64,000 bases of DNA, from contig NZ_SSNW01000010.1 in the NCBI RefSeq assembly GCF_004801315.1, forward strand, positions 1 to 64,000. Direction: 5' to 3'. The position numbers were made by a program, and so were the translations under genes. This DNA comes from Deinococcus sp. Arct2-2. GTDB taxonomy: Bacteria > Deinococcota > Deinococci > Deinococcales > Deinococcaceae. Under the pieces are notes generated by a model that saw only the letters and a list, made by a program, of their open reading frames with translations, ran no database searches and was not told the origin of the DNA. Below are positions 38,973 through 47,239 of this stretch, one piece after another. Numbering within the stretch: position 1 is the first letter of the stretch; each line of letters starts with the position of its first letter.

Positions 38973-40277
38973 ATGAACAACGACATGAACGGCGGCGCAA
39001 GCAAACGCAGCCTGATACTGCTGGGCGGCCTCGCGGCACTCAGCCTGAACCCCGATCTTCGCCGCAAGCTGGTATTGGGCACCCGTGACGCGCTGGGCAC
39101 GCTAGACGGCACCATCAAGCCCGCACTGGCAGGCGCAGCGGTGCAGGCCGGACACGCGGGGCATGTGGCCCAAGCTGCCGCGCAATCGGCAGTGCAAACC
39201 GCGCTTCAGAGCGCCACCCATACGATAGAAACCCTGCGTGAAGAGATGCCGCCCCGCGCCCACGCCTTGCTTGGCAGCGCACAGGAAGCGGCGGGCGTGC
39301 TGGCTGCTGGAGCCGCCGCCAAAGCTGTACAACTGCGCCACGATGCAGGCGAGGCCGCGCATGTGGCCCGCGAGGAAGCAGGCAAACGCCTGAGCACGCT
39401 GTCGGGCGAAGTGATGGAGGCCACCGCCGAACGCCGCGAAGCCGCTGCCAAAGCGTTGACTGCTGCTCAGGTCACAGGTAAAACCGCAGGCAGTGCCCTG
39501 ATTGCCGACGTGAGCAGCCGGGTTCAGGGCTTGCTGGGTGACGCGCAGGACACCGTAGAAAGCCGCCGCCATACCGCCGAAAAAGCACTGGCCCGCGCCC
39601 GCAAAGACGCCGAGAAAGAACTGCGTGCCGCCCGTAGAGAGTGGAAGCCTGCCAAGTTGGAGAAGGCCGTCGCCAAGCGGATTGCGCCCCTGCACAAGCA
39701 GGCCGAGCGCGAGTTGGCCCACTTTGAAAAGGAACTGAATAAGAAGACCAAGCAGGCAGCACGTGGTGGCCGCCAGATCGAGGCTAAAGTGAAGAAAGAA
39801 GTGGCTGTGAAAACGGTGAAAGTGAAGGCGGCCAAAGCCAAAGCGATGAAAGAAGCGCGGTCTGAGCGCAGCAGTAGCAGCGGCGTCATCGGCCTCGTGC
39901 TATTGGTGACTGGCGCAATCGTGTTGGCCCGGATTCCGGTGGCGCGTCAGGGCATCCTGAACGCTGTGGAGTCCATCAACCCCGGCGCGGCGCAGGGCCT
40001 GAGGAATGCAGGCCGCAGCGCTCGCAACCTGATCGGCACAATGTGGCTGGAGCGCATGGAAGAAGAACCCAAACCCGCCACGCCGCCCGCTGCGAGTGCG
40101 CCCGCACCCAGCACTGCCGCCGCCGCTGTGGCCCCCGCCGCCGGAGCCGCCGCCGATACGCAGGCCGCCACCACCGGAGCCACGTGGGGCGGAGCCATTG
40201 CCCCCGATTCTCCCGCCGCAGGCAACGCGAGCAACACCACTAAGCCCAGTGGCACGGACGCCAGCAAAACAAATTAA
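38973..40277 (+). CDS. LEA/apolipoprotein-like helical protein anchored at the membrane
   Basis: A 434-aa protein dominated by Ala, Lys, Glu and Arg heptads (residues 40-300: QSAVQTALQSATHTIETLREE, EEAGKRLSTLSGEV, AERREAAAKALTAAQ, RKDAEKELRAARRE). These are amphipathic helices like those in LEA-type desiccation proteins and apolipoprotein-like repeats. There is a hydrophobic N-terminus (SLILLGGLAALSL) and a membrane segment near 310 (GVIGLVLLVTGAIVLARI), followed by an Ala/Pro-rich tail. ATG 38973 follows AAGGAG at good spacing; earlier in-frame codons are rejected. Role in desiccation tolerance or membrane scaffolding is inference. Confidence 0.7.
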   Translation: MNNDMNGGASKRSLILLGGLAALSLNPDLRRKLVLGTRDALGTLDGTIKPALAGAAVQAGHAGHVAQAAAQSAVQTALQSATHTIETLREEMPPRAHALLGSAQEAAGVLAAGAAAKAVQLRHDAGEAAHVAREEAGKRLSTLSGEVMEATAERREAAAKALTAAQVTGKTAGSALIADVSSRVQGLLGDAQDTVESRRHTAEKALARARKDAEKELRAARREWKPAKLEKAVAKRIAPLHKQAERELAHFEKELNKKTKQAARGGRQIEAKVKKEVAVKTVKVKAAKAKAMKEARSERSSSSGVIGLVLLVTGAIVLARIPVARQGILNAVESINPGAAQGLRNAGRSARNLIGTMWLERMEEEPKPATPPAASAPAPSTAAAAVAPAAGAAADTQAATTGATWGGAIAPDSPAAGNASNTTKPSGTDASKTN

Positions 40278-40321
40278 GGCAAGTTGTTCTGGGGTTTAGG
40301 CTCTAGGGCATGAACAAAAGA

Positions 40322-40356
40322 GGAGAGGCCGCCGCGTGCGTGCCTCTCCCTTTCTC
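40322..40356 (+). terminator. Intrinsic terminator of the LEA-like gene
   Basis: GGAGAGGC (40322-40329) pairs with GCCTCTCC (40342-40349), loop of 12 nt, followed by CTTTCTCT. It lies 45 nt past the stop. Confidence 0.7.
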
Positions 40357-40423
40357 TGGGTTCTGGTGACTTGTCGGAAAAGCGCGGTGTTCACAGCCTA
40401 AAGCTCACGATTTAGGGCCAGAA

Positions 40424-41218
40424 TTACTTCACCTCAATCCCACCCAAAAACTCCTCTGTATCAGCCACGATCTGTGTTTCAGCCTCGGCGCGGGTCACGG
40501 TGGGAATGCCGTCGCCCTTTTGCGGGCCGTAGCGTCCGAAGAAGGCGTGATTGGCTCCCTTGATGACGGTTAGGCGGGCGGAAGTAGGCAGCCGCGTCAG
40601 GCCGTCCCGAACATCTTTTGCAGTGGCGACTTCATCATGCTCGGCCAGCAGCGACAGCACAGGTAACGGCGCTCCCGGCAAGTCGCGCAGGCTTACATTG
40701 CCCGCTGGGTACGCGCCCATCAGGATCAGGCCCGCCAGTTGTGGCCGGTGGTCATGGGCGTATTGGGCCGCCATCGCGCCGCCGAGCGAATGCCCCGCCA
40801 GAATCACACGTTTGCCTGCGCCAAATTCTTTAATCAGGGCGTCGGCGCGGCCAATCCCGGTCACGGCCAAATCCAGCGGGAACACTGGGATCACGGTTCG
40901 CACGCCCCGCCCCGCCAATGCCGTTCCCAACCATTCATACGCTTGCGGGCGCACCAAGCCGCCGGAATAGAACACCAGCAGCGTGTCGTATTGCCCACCC
41001 ACAGGCTGAATATCCACAAATCTGCTGGGGCTGGCTTGCAACGTGGTGCGGGCTTCTGCGCCCTGCACGGCGGCATCTTGACCTACCACCAGCGGTGGGC
41101 GATTCACTACCCCAATGCTAACGGCCAGCAAGTACCCCAGAAATCCAGCCAAAAAAATAGACAGCCACACTCGCGCACGGGGCGAGAGTCGGGGGCGCTG
41201 GGAACGGAGACGGGTCAT
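40424..41218 (-). CDS. Membrane-anchored alpha/beta hydrolase
   Basis: A 264-aa hydrolase with an N-terminal signal anchor (VWLSIFLAGFLGYLLAVSIGVV). The nucleophile elbow is GHSLGG, the acid Asp is in LLAEHDEVATA, and the His is in KGANHAFFGRYG. This resembles dienelactone-hydrolase/Abhydrolase_5 proteins. The catalytic domain should face the periplasm or outer surface. ATG 41218 is 6 nt after TAGGCT (minus strand 41225-41230). The substrate is unknown. Confidence 0.85.
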   Translation of the reverse strand: MTRLRSQRPRLSPRARVWLSIFLAGFLGYLLAVSIGVVNRPPLVVGQDAAVQGAEARTTLQASPSRFVDIQPVGGQYDTLLVFYSGGLVRPQAYEWLGTALAGRGVRTVIPVFPLDLAVTGIGRADALIKEFGAGKRVILAGHSLGGAMAAQYAHDHRPQLAGLILMGAYPAGNVSLRDLPGAPLPVLSLLAEHDEVATAKDVRDGLTRLPTSARLTVIKGANHAFFGRYGPQKGDGIPTVTRAEAETQIVADTEEFLGGIEVK

Positions 41219-41362
41219 GGCCCCAGCCTAACCGCCGCCCAAATTCCGGCCTCCTTTACCCCGCCTTCATCTTTCCGGCGCGCCTGATCCAAACAGCTCT
41301 GCCGTGCATATAGCTATTCGAAACAAGAGGCTGAACGATCAAAGCCCACAAGGAGAACTACC

Positions 41363-42052
41363 ATGACGAACCTTAAAATTGGACTGACCGCCCTCGCCGC
41401 CCTTTCTCTCGCTTCCGCCGCCAGCGCCCAAATGGGCCAAGCCTACGTGCGTGTGGTTCACGCCGTCAGCGACGCGCCCAATGTCGATGTATACGTAGAC
41501 GGCGTTCGCACGGTTGCCAACGCACCCTTCAAGGCCGTGACCAGCTTCGGTGAAGTGCCTGCTGGCGCACACAAAGTCATGGTCACCGCCGCCGGAATGA
41601 TGGACACCGTTGTCTTTGAGGCCGACGTGAACCTGACCGCCGGAACGTACTACACCGTCGCCGCTGTCGGCTACCTGAAGAACGTCAAGCCCAAGATCTT
41701 CACGGCCACCAGCATGAACATGAACAAGGCCAAGGCCACCGTCAACGTCTACCACCTCTCTCCTGACGGCCCCCGCGTGCAGGCACTTGCTGTGGACATG
41801 AGCAACGCTAAGCTGCTGCCTATGGGCCTGAGCTACGGCAACAAGGCCAGCCTGCTCGTCAACCCGATGGGCGTCAACCTGAACGTCGTGCCTTTCGGCA
41901 AGATGGCCCCCGTCGTCAAGAACATCAGCGGCATTAGCGTGGCGGGCGGCAAGAGCTACAGCCTGTTCGCAGTGGGCACGCTGGGCGGCAAGACCTTTGA
42001 TGTCGTCGTGGCCGAAGACAAACTGGTCATGGGGAGCATGAACGAGAAGTAA
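41363..42052 (+). CDS. Secreted DUF4397 domain protein
   Basis: A 229-aa protein with a classical signal peptide (TALAALSLASAASAQ) and a DUF4397 beta-sandwich: AYVRVVHAVSDAPNVDVYVDG, FGEVPAGAHKVMVTAAG and AGTYYTVAAVGYL. A second repeat of the same type follows (VNVYHLSPDGPRVQALAVD...SYSLFAVGTLGG). Codons are strongly biased and AAGGAG is at ideal distance from ATG 41363, so it is probably highly expressed. DUF4397 proteins are surface or periplasmic; function is not known. Confidence 0.85.
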   Translation: MTNLKIGLTALAALSLASAASAQMGQAYVRVVHAVSDAPNVDVYVDGVRTVANAPFKAVTSFGEVPAGAHKVMVTAAGMMDTVVFEADVNLTAGTYYTVAAVGYLKNVKPKIFTATSMNMNKAKATVNVYHLSPDGPRVQALAVDMSNAKLLPMGLSYGNKASLLVNPMGVNLNVVPFGKMAPVVKNISGISVAGGKSYSLFAVGTLGGKTFDVVVAEDKLVMGSMNEK

Positions 42053-42399
42053 GTCTGATTCGGATTTCGGGGCGTAGTCTCCGAAATTTGAATAGGGAAA
42101 GCAGGCTGGGGGGCGCAGAAATTTGGCCGCCCAGTCTGTTTTTTTGGTCTGAAGGGGGAGGGGACGGTTGCTGGGTGGCCCCCTCTGCTGCGCAACTCTG
42201 CGAGCCACCCCGCTGCGGTGCAGCGCCCCTCTCTCTTCGAGCTGTTCCAGTCCCACAAGGGGCGAGGGCAACAGACAGAGTGCAAGAATCTAGGGTTTTT
42301 AGCTCCTCCCCCTTGAGGGGGGAGGCTGGGAGGGGGTGAGTGAGCGCCAGCGATTGCCCCCACATTCCATAACCGCACATACACAAAGGAGAAACCAAA
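42053..42399. repeat. Intergenic repeats upstream of the molybdopterin enzyme gene
   Basis: The region contains CCCCCTCTGCTGCGCAACTC and CCCACAAGGGGCGAGGGCAA (as at 53592-53670), then family C at 42300-42360 (CTCCTCCCCCTTGAGGGGGG, GAGTGAGCGCCAGCGATTGC). A GAAAGGAGAAACCAAA-type ribosome-binding site ends the region. Confidence 0.55.
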
Positions 42400-43881
42400 A
42401 TGAAATATCTGCGGGCGTTTATCGCCGTCGCCCTGTTGAGTGTGCTGGGCTTTGTGGGACTGCAACTGTTCGGCTGGGTCAGCCCGGTGGTGGCGCTGTT
42501 TGGCCGGGTCACTCAGGCGTTGGGCGTGCCCGCTGTGTTTCAGGTATTGCACCAAATTTTCGGCTTGGGAAGCACCGGCAAAAGCGTGGCCTTTGCAGGC
42601 GTGCTGGTGGGCTGGATCGGCGGCCTGACACTGCTGGGGGCGTTGGTCAGGCCGTGGCAGGCGGGCGCGGTGCTGGGGTTGGCGCTGCTGGTCTTTACCC
42701 CATTAGAAGTCGCGCTCGGAAGCGGCTTGGTCTTCGGCCTGTTGTTGTGGGCCGCAGAGAAACTTCTGTCTCCCCGCCTTGCCGTGGCTGCGGTTGCGCC
42801 GCCTGCATCTGCCGAGTTGGTGCAGCCGCCTCATCTGCCCAATGTGCGGGCTGACCGCACCAATGCCACGCGCCGCACAGTGACGCTGGCGTTGGCGGGC
42901 ACGGGCGCAGCCGTCCTCACTGCCGGAGCAGGCCGCCTGATCTCCATGAGTGGCGGCGGGAGCGCGTCGGCCTCGGCAGTTCCGGTCACGCCCGGTAGCT
43001 TGCCCGCTGGTGTCACGCCCGTCTCCAACTGGTACTACGTCAGCAAGAATCTGGAAGCCCTGGACCCCCGCATCAAGGCCGAGAAGTGGCGCTTGAATGT
43101 GGACGGGCTGGTGGGCACGCCCAAAACCCTAACGTTAGAAGACTTGGCCCGCTTTACTGCCGTGACCAGTGAGCGCACGCTGGCCTGCATCAGCAACCCG
43201 GTGGGCGGCCCCCTGATCTCCAACGGTATTTGGGAAGGCTTCCGCCTCAGCGACCTGCTGCGCGAGGTGGGCATCGGCAAAGAAGCCCGTTTTGTGCTGT
43301 GGGAGGCCGAAGACGGCTACACCGAAAGCCTGCCGCTGGGCGACGCCCTTGACCCCGAAGTGCTGTTGGTGACGCGCCTCAACGGTGCGCCGCTGACGCC
43401 CAAGCACGGCTTTCCTCTGCGCGTGCTGATTCCTGACCGCTACGGCATGAAGCAGCCGCGCTGGCTGACCAAAATTACCCTGAGCGCCACCGATAAACCC
43501 GGTTACTGGGTGCAAAGGGACTGGAGCCGCACCGCCCGCCTAGAACTGCAAAGCCGCATCGATTTTCCCGAAGAAATCAACCCGCAGGTGAAGGCAGGCC
43601 AGCCCATCACGGTGCGTGGCATGGCGTTTTTTGGCAGCAAACCCATTACCCGCGTGGAGGTCAGCACCGACGGCGGCAAAACGTGGGGACAGGCCAAGCT
43701 GACGCCGCCGCGCAACACTTCGGTGTGGACGCTGTGGGCCTTCGACTGGACGCCCACCGCCGGAGCCGCCATGCTGATGGCCCGCGCCTACAGCGGCTCA
43801 GTCGTACAAAAAACCGCCGAACGTGACGCCCTCCCGGAAGGTGCAACGGGGTATCACCGGTTTATCGTCAACGCGGGCTGA
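42400..43881 (+). CDS. Molybdopterin-dependent oxidoreductase with N-terminal membrane domain (sulfite-oxidase fold)
   Basis: A 493-aa protein. Residues 1-130 hold about four membrane helices; then a second hydrophobic stretch (RRTVTLALAGTGAAVLTAGAG) and a catalytic domain. Cys263 in LACISNPVGG is the molybdenum ligand of the sulfite-oxidase fold; SNGIWEGFRLSDLL, EDGYTESLPLGDAL, HGFPLRVLIPDRYGMKQPRWL follow. The last 110 residues are the Mo-co dimerisation domain (GMAFFGSKPITRVEVSTDGGKTW). Related to MsrP/YedY and nitrate/sulfite-oxidase families; the substrate and electron acceptor are unknown. AAAGGAG precedes the ATG. Confidence 0.88.
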   Translation: MKYLRAFIAVALLSVLGFVGLQLFGWVSPVVALFGRVTQALGVPAVFQVLHQIFGLGSTGKSVAFAGVLVGWIGGLTLLGALVRPWQAGAVLGLALLVFTPLEVALGSGLVFGLLLWAAEKLLSPRLAVAAVAPPASAELVQPPHLPNVRADRTNATRRTVTLALAGTGAAVLTAGAGRLISMSGGGSASASAVPVTPGSLPAGVTPVSNWYYVSKNLEALDPRIKAEKWRLNVDGLVGTPKTLTLEDLARFTAVTSERTLACISNPVGGPLISNGIWEGFRLSDLLREVGIGKEARFVLWEAEDGYTESLPLGDALDPEVLLVTRLNGAPLTPKHGFPLRVLIPDRYGMKQPRWLTKITLSATDKPGYWVQRDWSRTARLELQSRIDFPEEINPQVKAGQPITVRGMAFFGSKPITRVEVSTDGGKTWGQAKLTPPRNTSVWTLWAFDWTPTAGAAMLMARAYSGSVVQKTAERDALPEGATGYHRFIVNAG

Positions 43882-43916
43882 TTGTTCCGGCTGGCAAGGC
43901 AAGTTGAGTTGCGTGT

Positions 43917-44026
43917 AAACCCCCCAGTCTGCTTTGCAGCCAGCCCCCCTTAAGGGGAGCGCAACAGCTTGTGGCCTCCCCTTAAGGGGGGCATTGCGCC
44001 AGCAACGGGGGGTTCACCTTCCACGC
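43917..44026. repeat. Palindromic intergenic element, family B (copy 3)
   Basis: AACCCCCCAGTCTGCTTTGC to CAGCAACGGGGGGTTCACC, with AAGGGGAGCGCAACAGC and AAGGGGGGCATTGCG inside. It is between the molybdenum enzyme and uppP genes. Confidence 0.7.
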
Positions 44027-44085
44027 CAGACCCCCACCTTTGGGATGAGGCTCACCTTCCCCCTTAGTGTTAGGCTCACCCAGAT

Positions 44086-44913
44086 ATGGATTGGTTCTAC
44101 GCACTCATTTACGGCATCGTCGAAGGCATCACCGAATTCCTCCCTATTAGCTCTACCGGCCACCTGATCTTGGCCGGAAACCTGATGAACGTGCCGTGGC
44201 CCAAAGCCGTCAAAGACACCTTCGAAGTGGTCATTCAGGGCGGCGCGATTCTGGCGGTGCTGGCCTACTACTGGCGCGACTTCATGCAGCAGGGCCGCGA
44301 TATCGGGCGCGATCAGCCTACGCAGCGGCTGTGGCTGGGCATCATCGTGGCCTGTATTCCCGCCGTCATTCTGGGCCTCGCCTTCGGAGACGTGATCAAG
44401 GCTAACCTGTTCCGCCCCAGTGTGGTCGCGTGGGCCTTGATCGTGGGCGGCGTGATTATGTGGTTCATCGAGAGCCGCAAAGTGCAGCCTGTCGTTCACG
44501 ACATCAAAGACATCGGCATTGCCAAAGCCCTGATGATCGGCGTGCTGCAAACCCTCGCGCTGCTGTGGCCCGGATTTTCGCGCAGTGCCAGTTCTATTTT
44601 GGGCGGCATGGTGCTGGGTTTAGACCGCCAAACCGCCACCAAATTCAGCTTTTATCTGGGTGTGCCCACGCTGGGCGGCGCGGCCCTGCTGGACTTCATC
44701 AAAAGCCGCGACATTCTCAGTCAGATCGGCCTTGTGAATGTGGCTATCGGTGCCGTGACCAGTTTCGTCGTCGCGTATCTGGCGATTGGCTGGCTGCTGC
44801 GCTTCGTCTCCACCAACAACTTCAAGGGATTTGCCGTTTACCGCGTCATCGTGGGAATTATTATCCTGATTCTGATTGCCACCAAAGTCCTCAGCAATAC
44901 GTCGTTGGCCTAA
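44086..44913 (+). CDS. uppP: Undecaprenyl-diphosphatase UppP (BacA)
   Basis: It recycles the C55 lipid carrier for peptidoglycan and gives bacitracin tolerance. The protein has 275 aa and about eight membrane helices. The catalytic region GIVEGITEFLPISSTGHLIL is at the N-terminus, and LLWPGFSRSASSILGGM is the second family motif with the Ser/Arg needed for phosphate binding. It is a single gene between two family B elements. Confidence 0.95.
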   Translation: MDWFYALIYGIVEGITEFLPISSTGHLILAGNLMNVPWPKAVKDTFEVVIQGGAILAVLAYYWRDFMQQGRDIGRDQPTQRLWLGIIVACIPAVILGLAFGDVIKANLFRPSVVAWALIVGGVIMWFIESRKVQPVVHDIKDIGIAKALMIGVLQTLALLWPGFSRSASSILGGMVLGLDRQTATKFSFYLGVPTLGGAALLDFIKSRDILSQIGLVNVAIGAVTSFVVAYLAIGWLLRFVSTNNFKGFAVYRVIVGIIILILIATKVLSNTSLA

Positions 44914-45180
44914 CAACTTAGGTTCAAAAAGCCCCCCAACCCTGCAGTTGTCCTCCCCTTTAAGGGGGGGCGTTGCAGAGCAACGGGGGGTTCGCCTTCC
45001 AAGTTCGAGTTGAGTCACGTGTGAACCCCCCAGTCTGCTTCGCAGCCAGCCCCCTTGAGGGGAGCGCAAAAGCTTTTAGTCCCCACCTTTAAGGGGGGGC
45101 GTTGCACGGCAATGGGGGGGTTCACCTTCCAATCAAACTGCCCAAACTGCCGCCCGAACCCCCCGCTGACATCCGACGCG
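44914..45180. repeat. Tandem family B elements (partial and full)
   Basis: A partial copy (44931-45000: CCCCTTTAAGGGGGGGCGTT to CAACGGGGGGTTCGCCTTCC) is followed 20 nt later by a full copy (45022-45134: GAACCCCCCAGTCTGCTTCG to ATGGGGGGGTTCACCTTCC). Both end in TTCCAA. No gene is visible. Confidence 0.7.
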
Positions 45181-45211
45181 GTGGGGTTCGGCTTTGCCCT
45201 AAACTACTCTC

Positions 45212-46294
45212 GTGACCCAGCGTTCAGCCACCCTCTACCGCCCTTTCCTCAGCGGCAGATACACCGTGTCAGCGGGCCTGTTCCGCCTTGGCGTGCAACC
45301 TGTGCCGTTTATAGGGCCAGATGCGGCAGAGGTGCTGGAGACCCATACTTTTGCGCTGGACGATACCTACCCAGCCTTTGTAGCCAGCAAAGCGGCGGCC
45401 CATGCGCGGGCCTTGCACGAATACGCGGGTGAGGCGGGCCTGACACCTGCGCTGCGTGGGGCGGCCTTGGCGTTCATCGCACACACGTTGGCTGCCGACA
45501 GTGACGGTGTTATGACGTGGGACGGAAAGCAGTTCAGCAACGCGGCGTTGGGCTGGACGGCAGCGCTGGATATAGAACGTGGCACGGTGGAGAGTCTGAC
45601 CAGAGCCGTTGGCCCGCTTTCACATCTCGTGGCCGACCTTCAGCCGATCTCCGCGCTCGATTTTTTGGCACTCAATGCCCCCGAAGACCTCGCCCTCTTG
45701 GCCCGCCATCCGGCCACAGGTGTGGATTTTTTGGCTGCCGTGCATGTGATGTCGCCGCAGCACTGGAACCCGCTGGACAAGCTGGGGCGTGATTTTGCCT
45801 TTGTCCACACGCCCGTTGCAGGCAGCGGCCCCCTGAACGCCACCGCGCCGCGCCTCGTAGACGCCGTCATTTCACGCGGGCCGTTCGTGCGTTTTGCGTG
45901 GGGCGTGGCGATGAGTGACCACCTAGACCATCATCCTGCTGGCCCGCCCGACTCTGACCGTGCCCACGCCACCACCTTCGATCCAGACCGGGCGTTTTTG
46001 CGTGTAGAGCGCCAAACCCTGACTGGATTTCCCGGCGCACACGGGGCGCTGTTTACCATCCGGCCCTACATTTATCCGCTGCGGGAGGCGGTGGCTGACC
46101 CTGCTCATGCCCGCGCTTTGGCTGCCGCGCACCGCTCTATGACGCCGGAACAGGTGGAATACAAGGGCTTGACGGCGTTGCTGCCCGATCTGCTGGCGTG
46201 GCTGGATGGACAGAGTTCGGATCAGCAGGGTTCGGATGGACAGAGTTTGAATTCATGGAGGGAAATGCTGAGCCGGAAGCCGAATGAGGGCTAG
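45212..46294 (+). CDS. DUF3445 / heme-dependent oxidative N-demethylase-like protein
   Basis: A 360-aa soluble protein. DFLAAVHVMSPQHWNPLDKLGRDFAFVHTPVAG, VISRGPFVRFAWGVAMSD and RVERQTLTGFPGAHGALFTIRPYIYPL match the pattern of DUF3445 proteins, some of which form the alpha subunit of a heme-dependent oxidative N-demethylase. The His in FVHTPV is the likely conserved ligand. No beta or gamma subunit genes are adjacent, so activity is unproven. GTG 45212 is 6 nt after TAAACT (45200-45205). A repetitive Gln/Ser/Asp tail (QSSDQQGSDGQSLN) precedes the end. Confidence 0.75.
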   Translation: MTQRSATLYRPFLSGRYTVSAGLFRLGVQPVPFIGPDAAEVLETHTFALDDTYPAFVASKAAAHARALHEYAGEAGLTPALRGAALAFIAHTLAADSDGVMTWDGKQFSNAALGWTAALDIERGTVESLTRAVGPLSHLVADLQPISALDFLALNAPEDLALLARHPATGVDFLAAVHVMSPQHWNPLDKLGRDFAFVHTPVAGSGPLNATAPRLVDAVISRGPFVRFAWGVAMSDHLDHHPAGPPDSDRAHATTFDPDRAFLRVERQTLTGFPGAHGALFTIRPYIYPLREAVADPAHARALAAAHRSMTPEQVEYKGLTALLPDLLAWLDGQSSDQQGSDGQSLNSWREMLSRKPNEG

Positions 46295-46304
46295 ACTGCC
46301 GGGC

Positions 46305-46775
46305 GTGAATGTTCGTCGTTGGTGGGTTGGCTTAGGGGGAGTGATCATAGCGGGATTGTCGGCCTGTTCGCCGCAGGATGGCGGCACGCAGGCGCAGACT
46401 GGTCAAGCACAGACACAGCAAGTACAAACGCAGACCAGATCAACCCAAACCGCCGTCCCGCGTACCGACCCGCAAAGCGGCCTGCTCTATATCGCAGTGG
46501 CCGCCTTGCCCCGCGAAGGCCAGCAAACCCTGCGCCTAATCGCGGCGGGCGGCCCCTTTCCGTACAGCAAAGACGGCGTCAGTTTTGGCAACCGCGAAGG
46601 CATTTTGCCCCAGCAGCCGCGCAATTATTACCGGGAATACACCGTCAAAACGCCCGGAGAAAGCGACCGGGGAGCGCGGCGAATCGTGTGCGCGGATGGC
46701 GGCAACGGCCCCAAAACAGCCCAGTGTTACTACACCGCCGACCACTACGCTTCGTTCCAGAGGATTCGGCCATGA
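46305..46775 (+). CDS. Barnase-family ribonuclease, lipoprotein
   Basis: A 156-aa extracytoplasmic ribonuclease. The lipobox is IAGLSAC; a Gln/Thr repeat spacer follows (QTGQAQTQQVQTQTRSTQ). The catalytic residues of the N1/T1/barnase fold are visible in order: Glu in YREYTV, Arg in GARRIVCAD and His in YYTADHYASF. I chose GTG 46305 because TAGACT (46292-46297, over the stop of the previous gene) is 7 nt upstream; ATG 46284 is the alternative. The barstar-like gene overlaps by 4 nt (ATGA), so it is a nuclease-inhibitor pair. Targets outside the cell are inferred. Confidence 0.85.
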   Translation: MNVRRWWVGLGGVIIAGLSACSPQDGGTQAQTGQAQTQQVQTQTRSTQTAVPRTDPQSGLLYIAVAALPREGQQTLRLIAAGGPFPYSKDGVSFGNREGILPQQPRNYYREYTVKTPGESDRGARRIVCADGGNGPKTAQCYYTADHYASFQRIRP

Positions 46776-47170
46776 TCAATGTGTTTAATGCCGCCCCAGA
46801 CGGAATCCAAACGGCTCCACACGATATGCGGATCGTGGCTGCCGGGTATCAGGTATCGGTGCGCGAAGTCGACCTGACCCGTGTGCGAGACAAGGAAAGC
46901 CTAATGCTGGCCTTCCTGCGCGGGCTGGCGCTGACCCAAACCTTCGGGCATAACTGGGACGCCTTGTTTGATGTGCTGACCGACCCCGAGGCCCGCCCCG
47001 CCCGCTTCGCGTTGGTGCTGTGCGACTACGATCATTTTCGCAAGCGGCACGCCAAACTGAACACCGAACTAGAAGCTGTGCTGTTGGACGCCCAACGCAA
47101 CGCCGCCGAGGGAGGCCGCCAATTGTGGGTGCTGGCCGAAGAGCCGGAAAGCGATCTGCGCCGCTGGTAG
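46772..47170 (+). CDS. Barstar-family ribonuclease inhibitor
   Basis: A 132-aa cytosolic inhibitor. VREVDLTRVRDKESLMLAFLRGLALTQTFGHNWDALFDVLTDPE is the barstar core: the DLxxVxdKexLMxafaxxLxfPxyFGxNWDAL pattern. ATG 46772 overlaps the nuclease stop (ATGA), so both are made together and the cytosol is protected before export. The larger frame from 46319 is a shadow of the nuclease gene. Confidence 0.88.
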   Translation: MINVFNAAPDGIQTAPHDMRIVAAGYQVSVREVDLTRVRDKESLMLAFLRGLALTQTFGHNWDALFDVLTDPEARPARFALVLCDYDHFRKRHAKLNTELEAVLLDAQRNAAEGGRQLWVLAEEPESDLRRW

Positions 47171-47239
47171 GCTCGCGGTGCAGGCGGTTGGGAGGGCGAG
47201 GCCAGTTGTCCGGCCCCGCGTCCTCTACACTTGGCCCCG

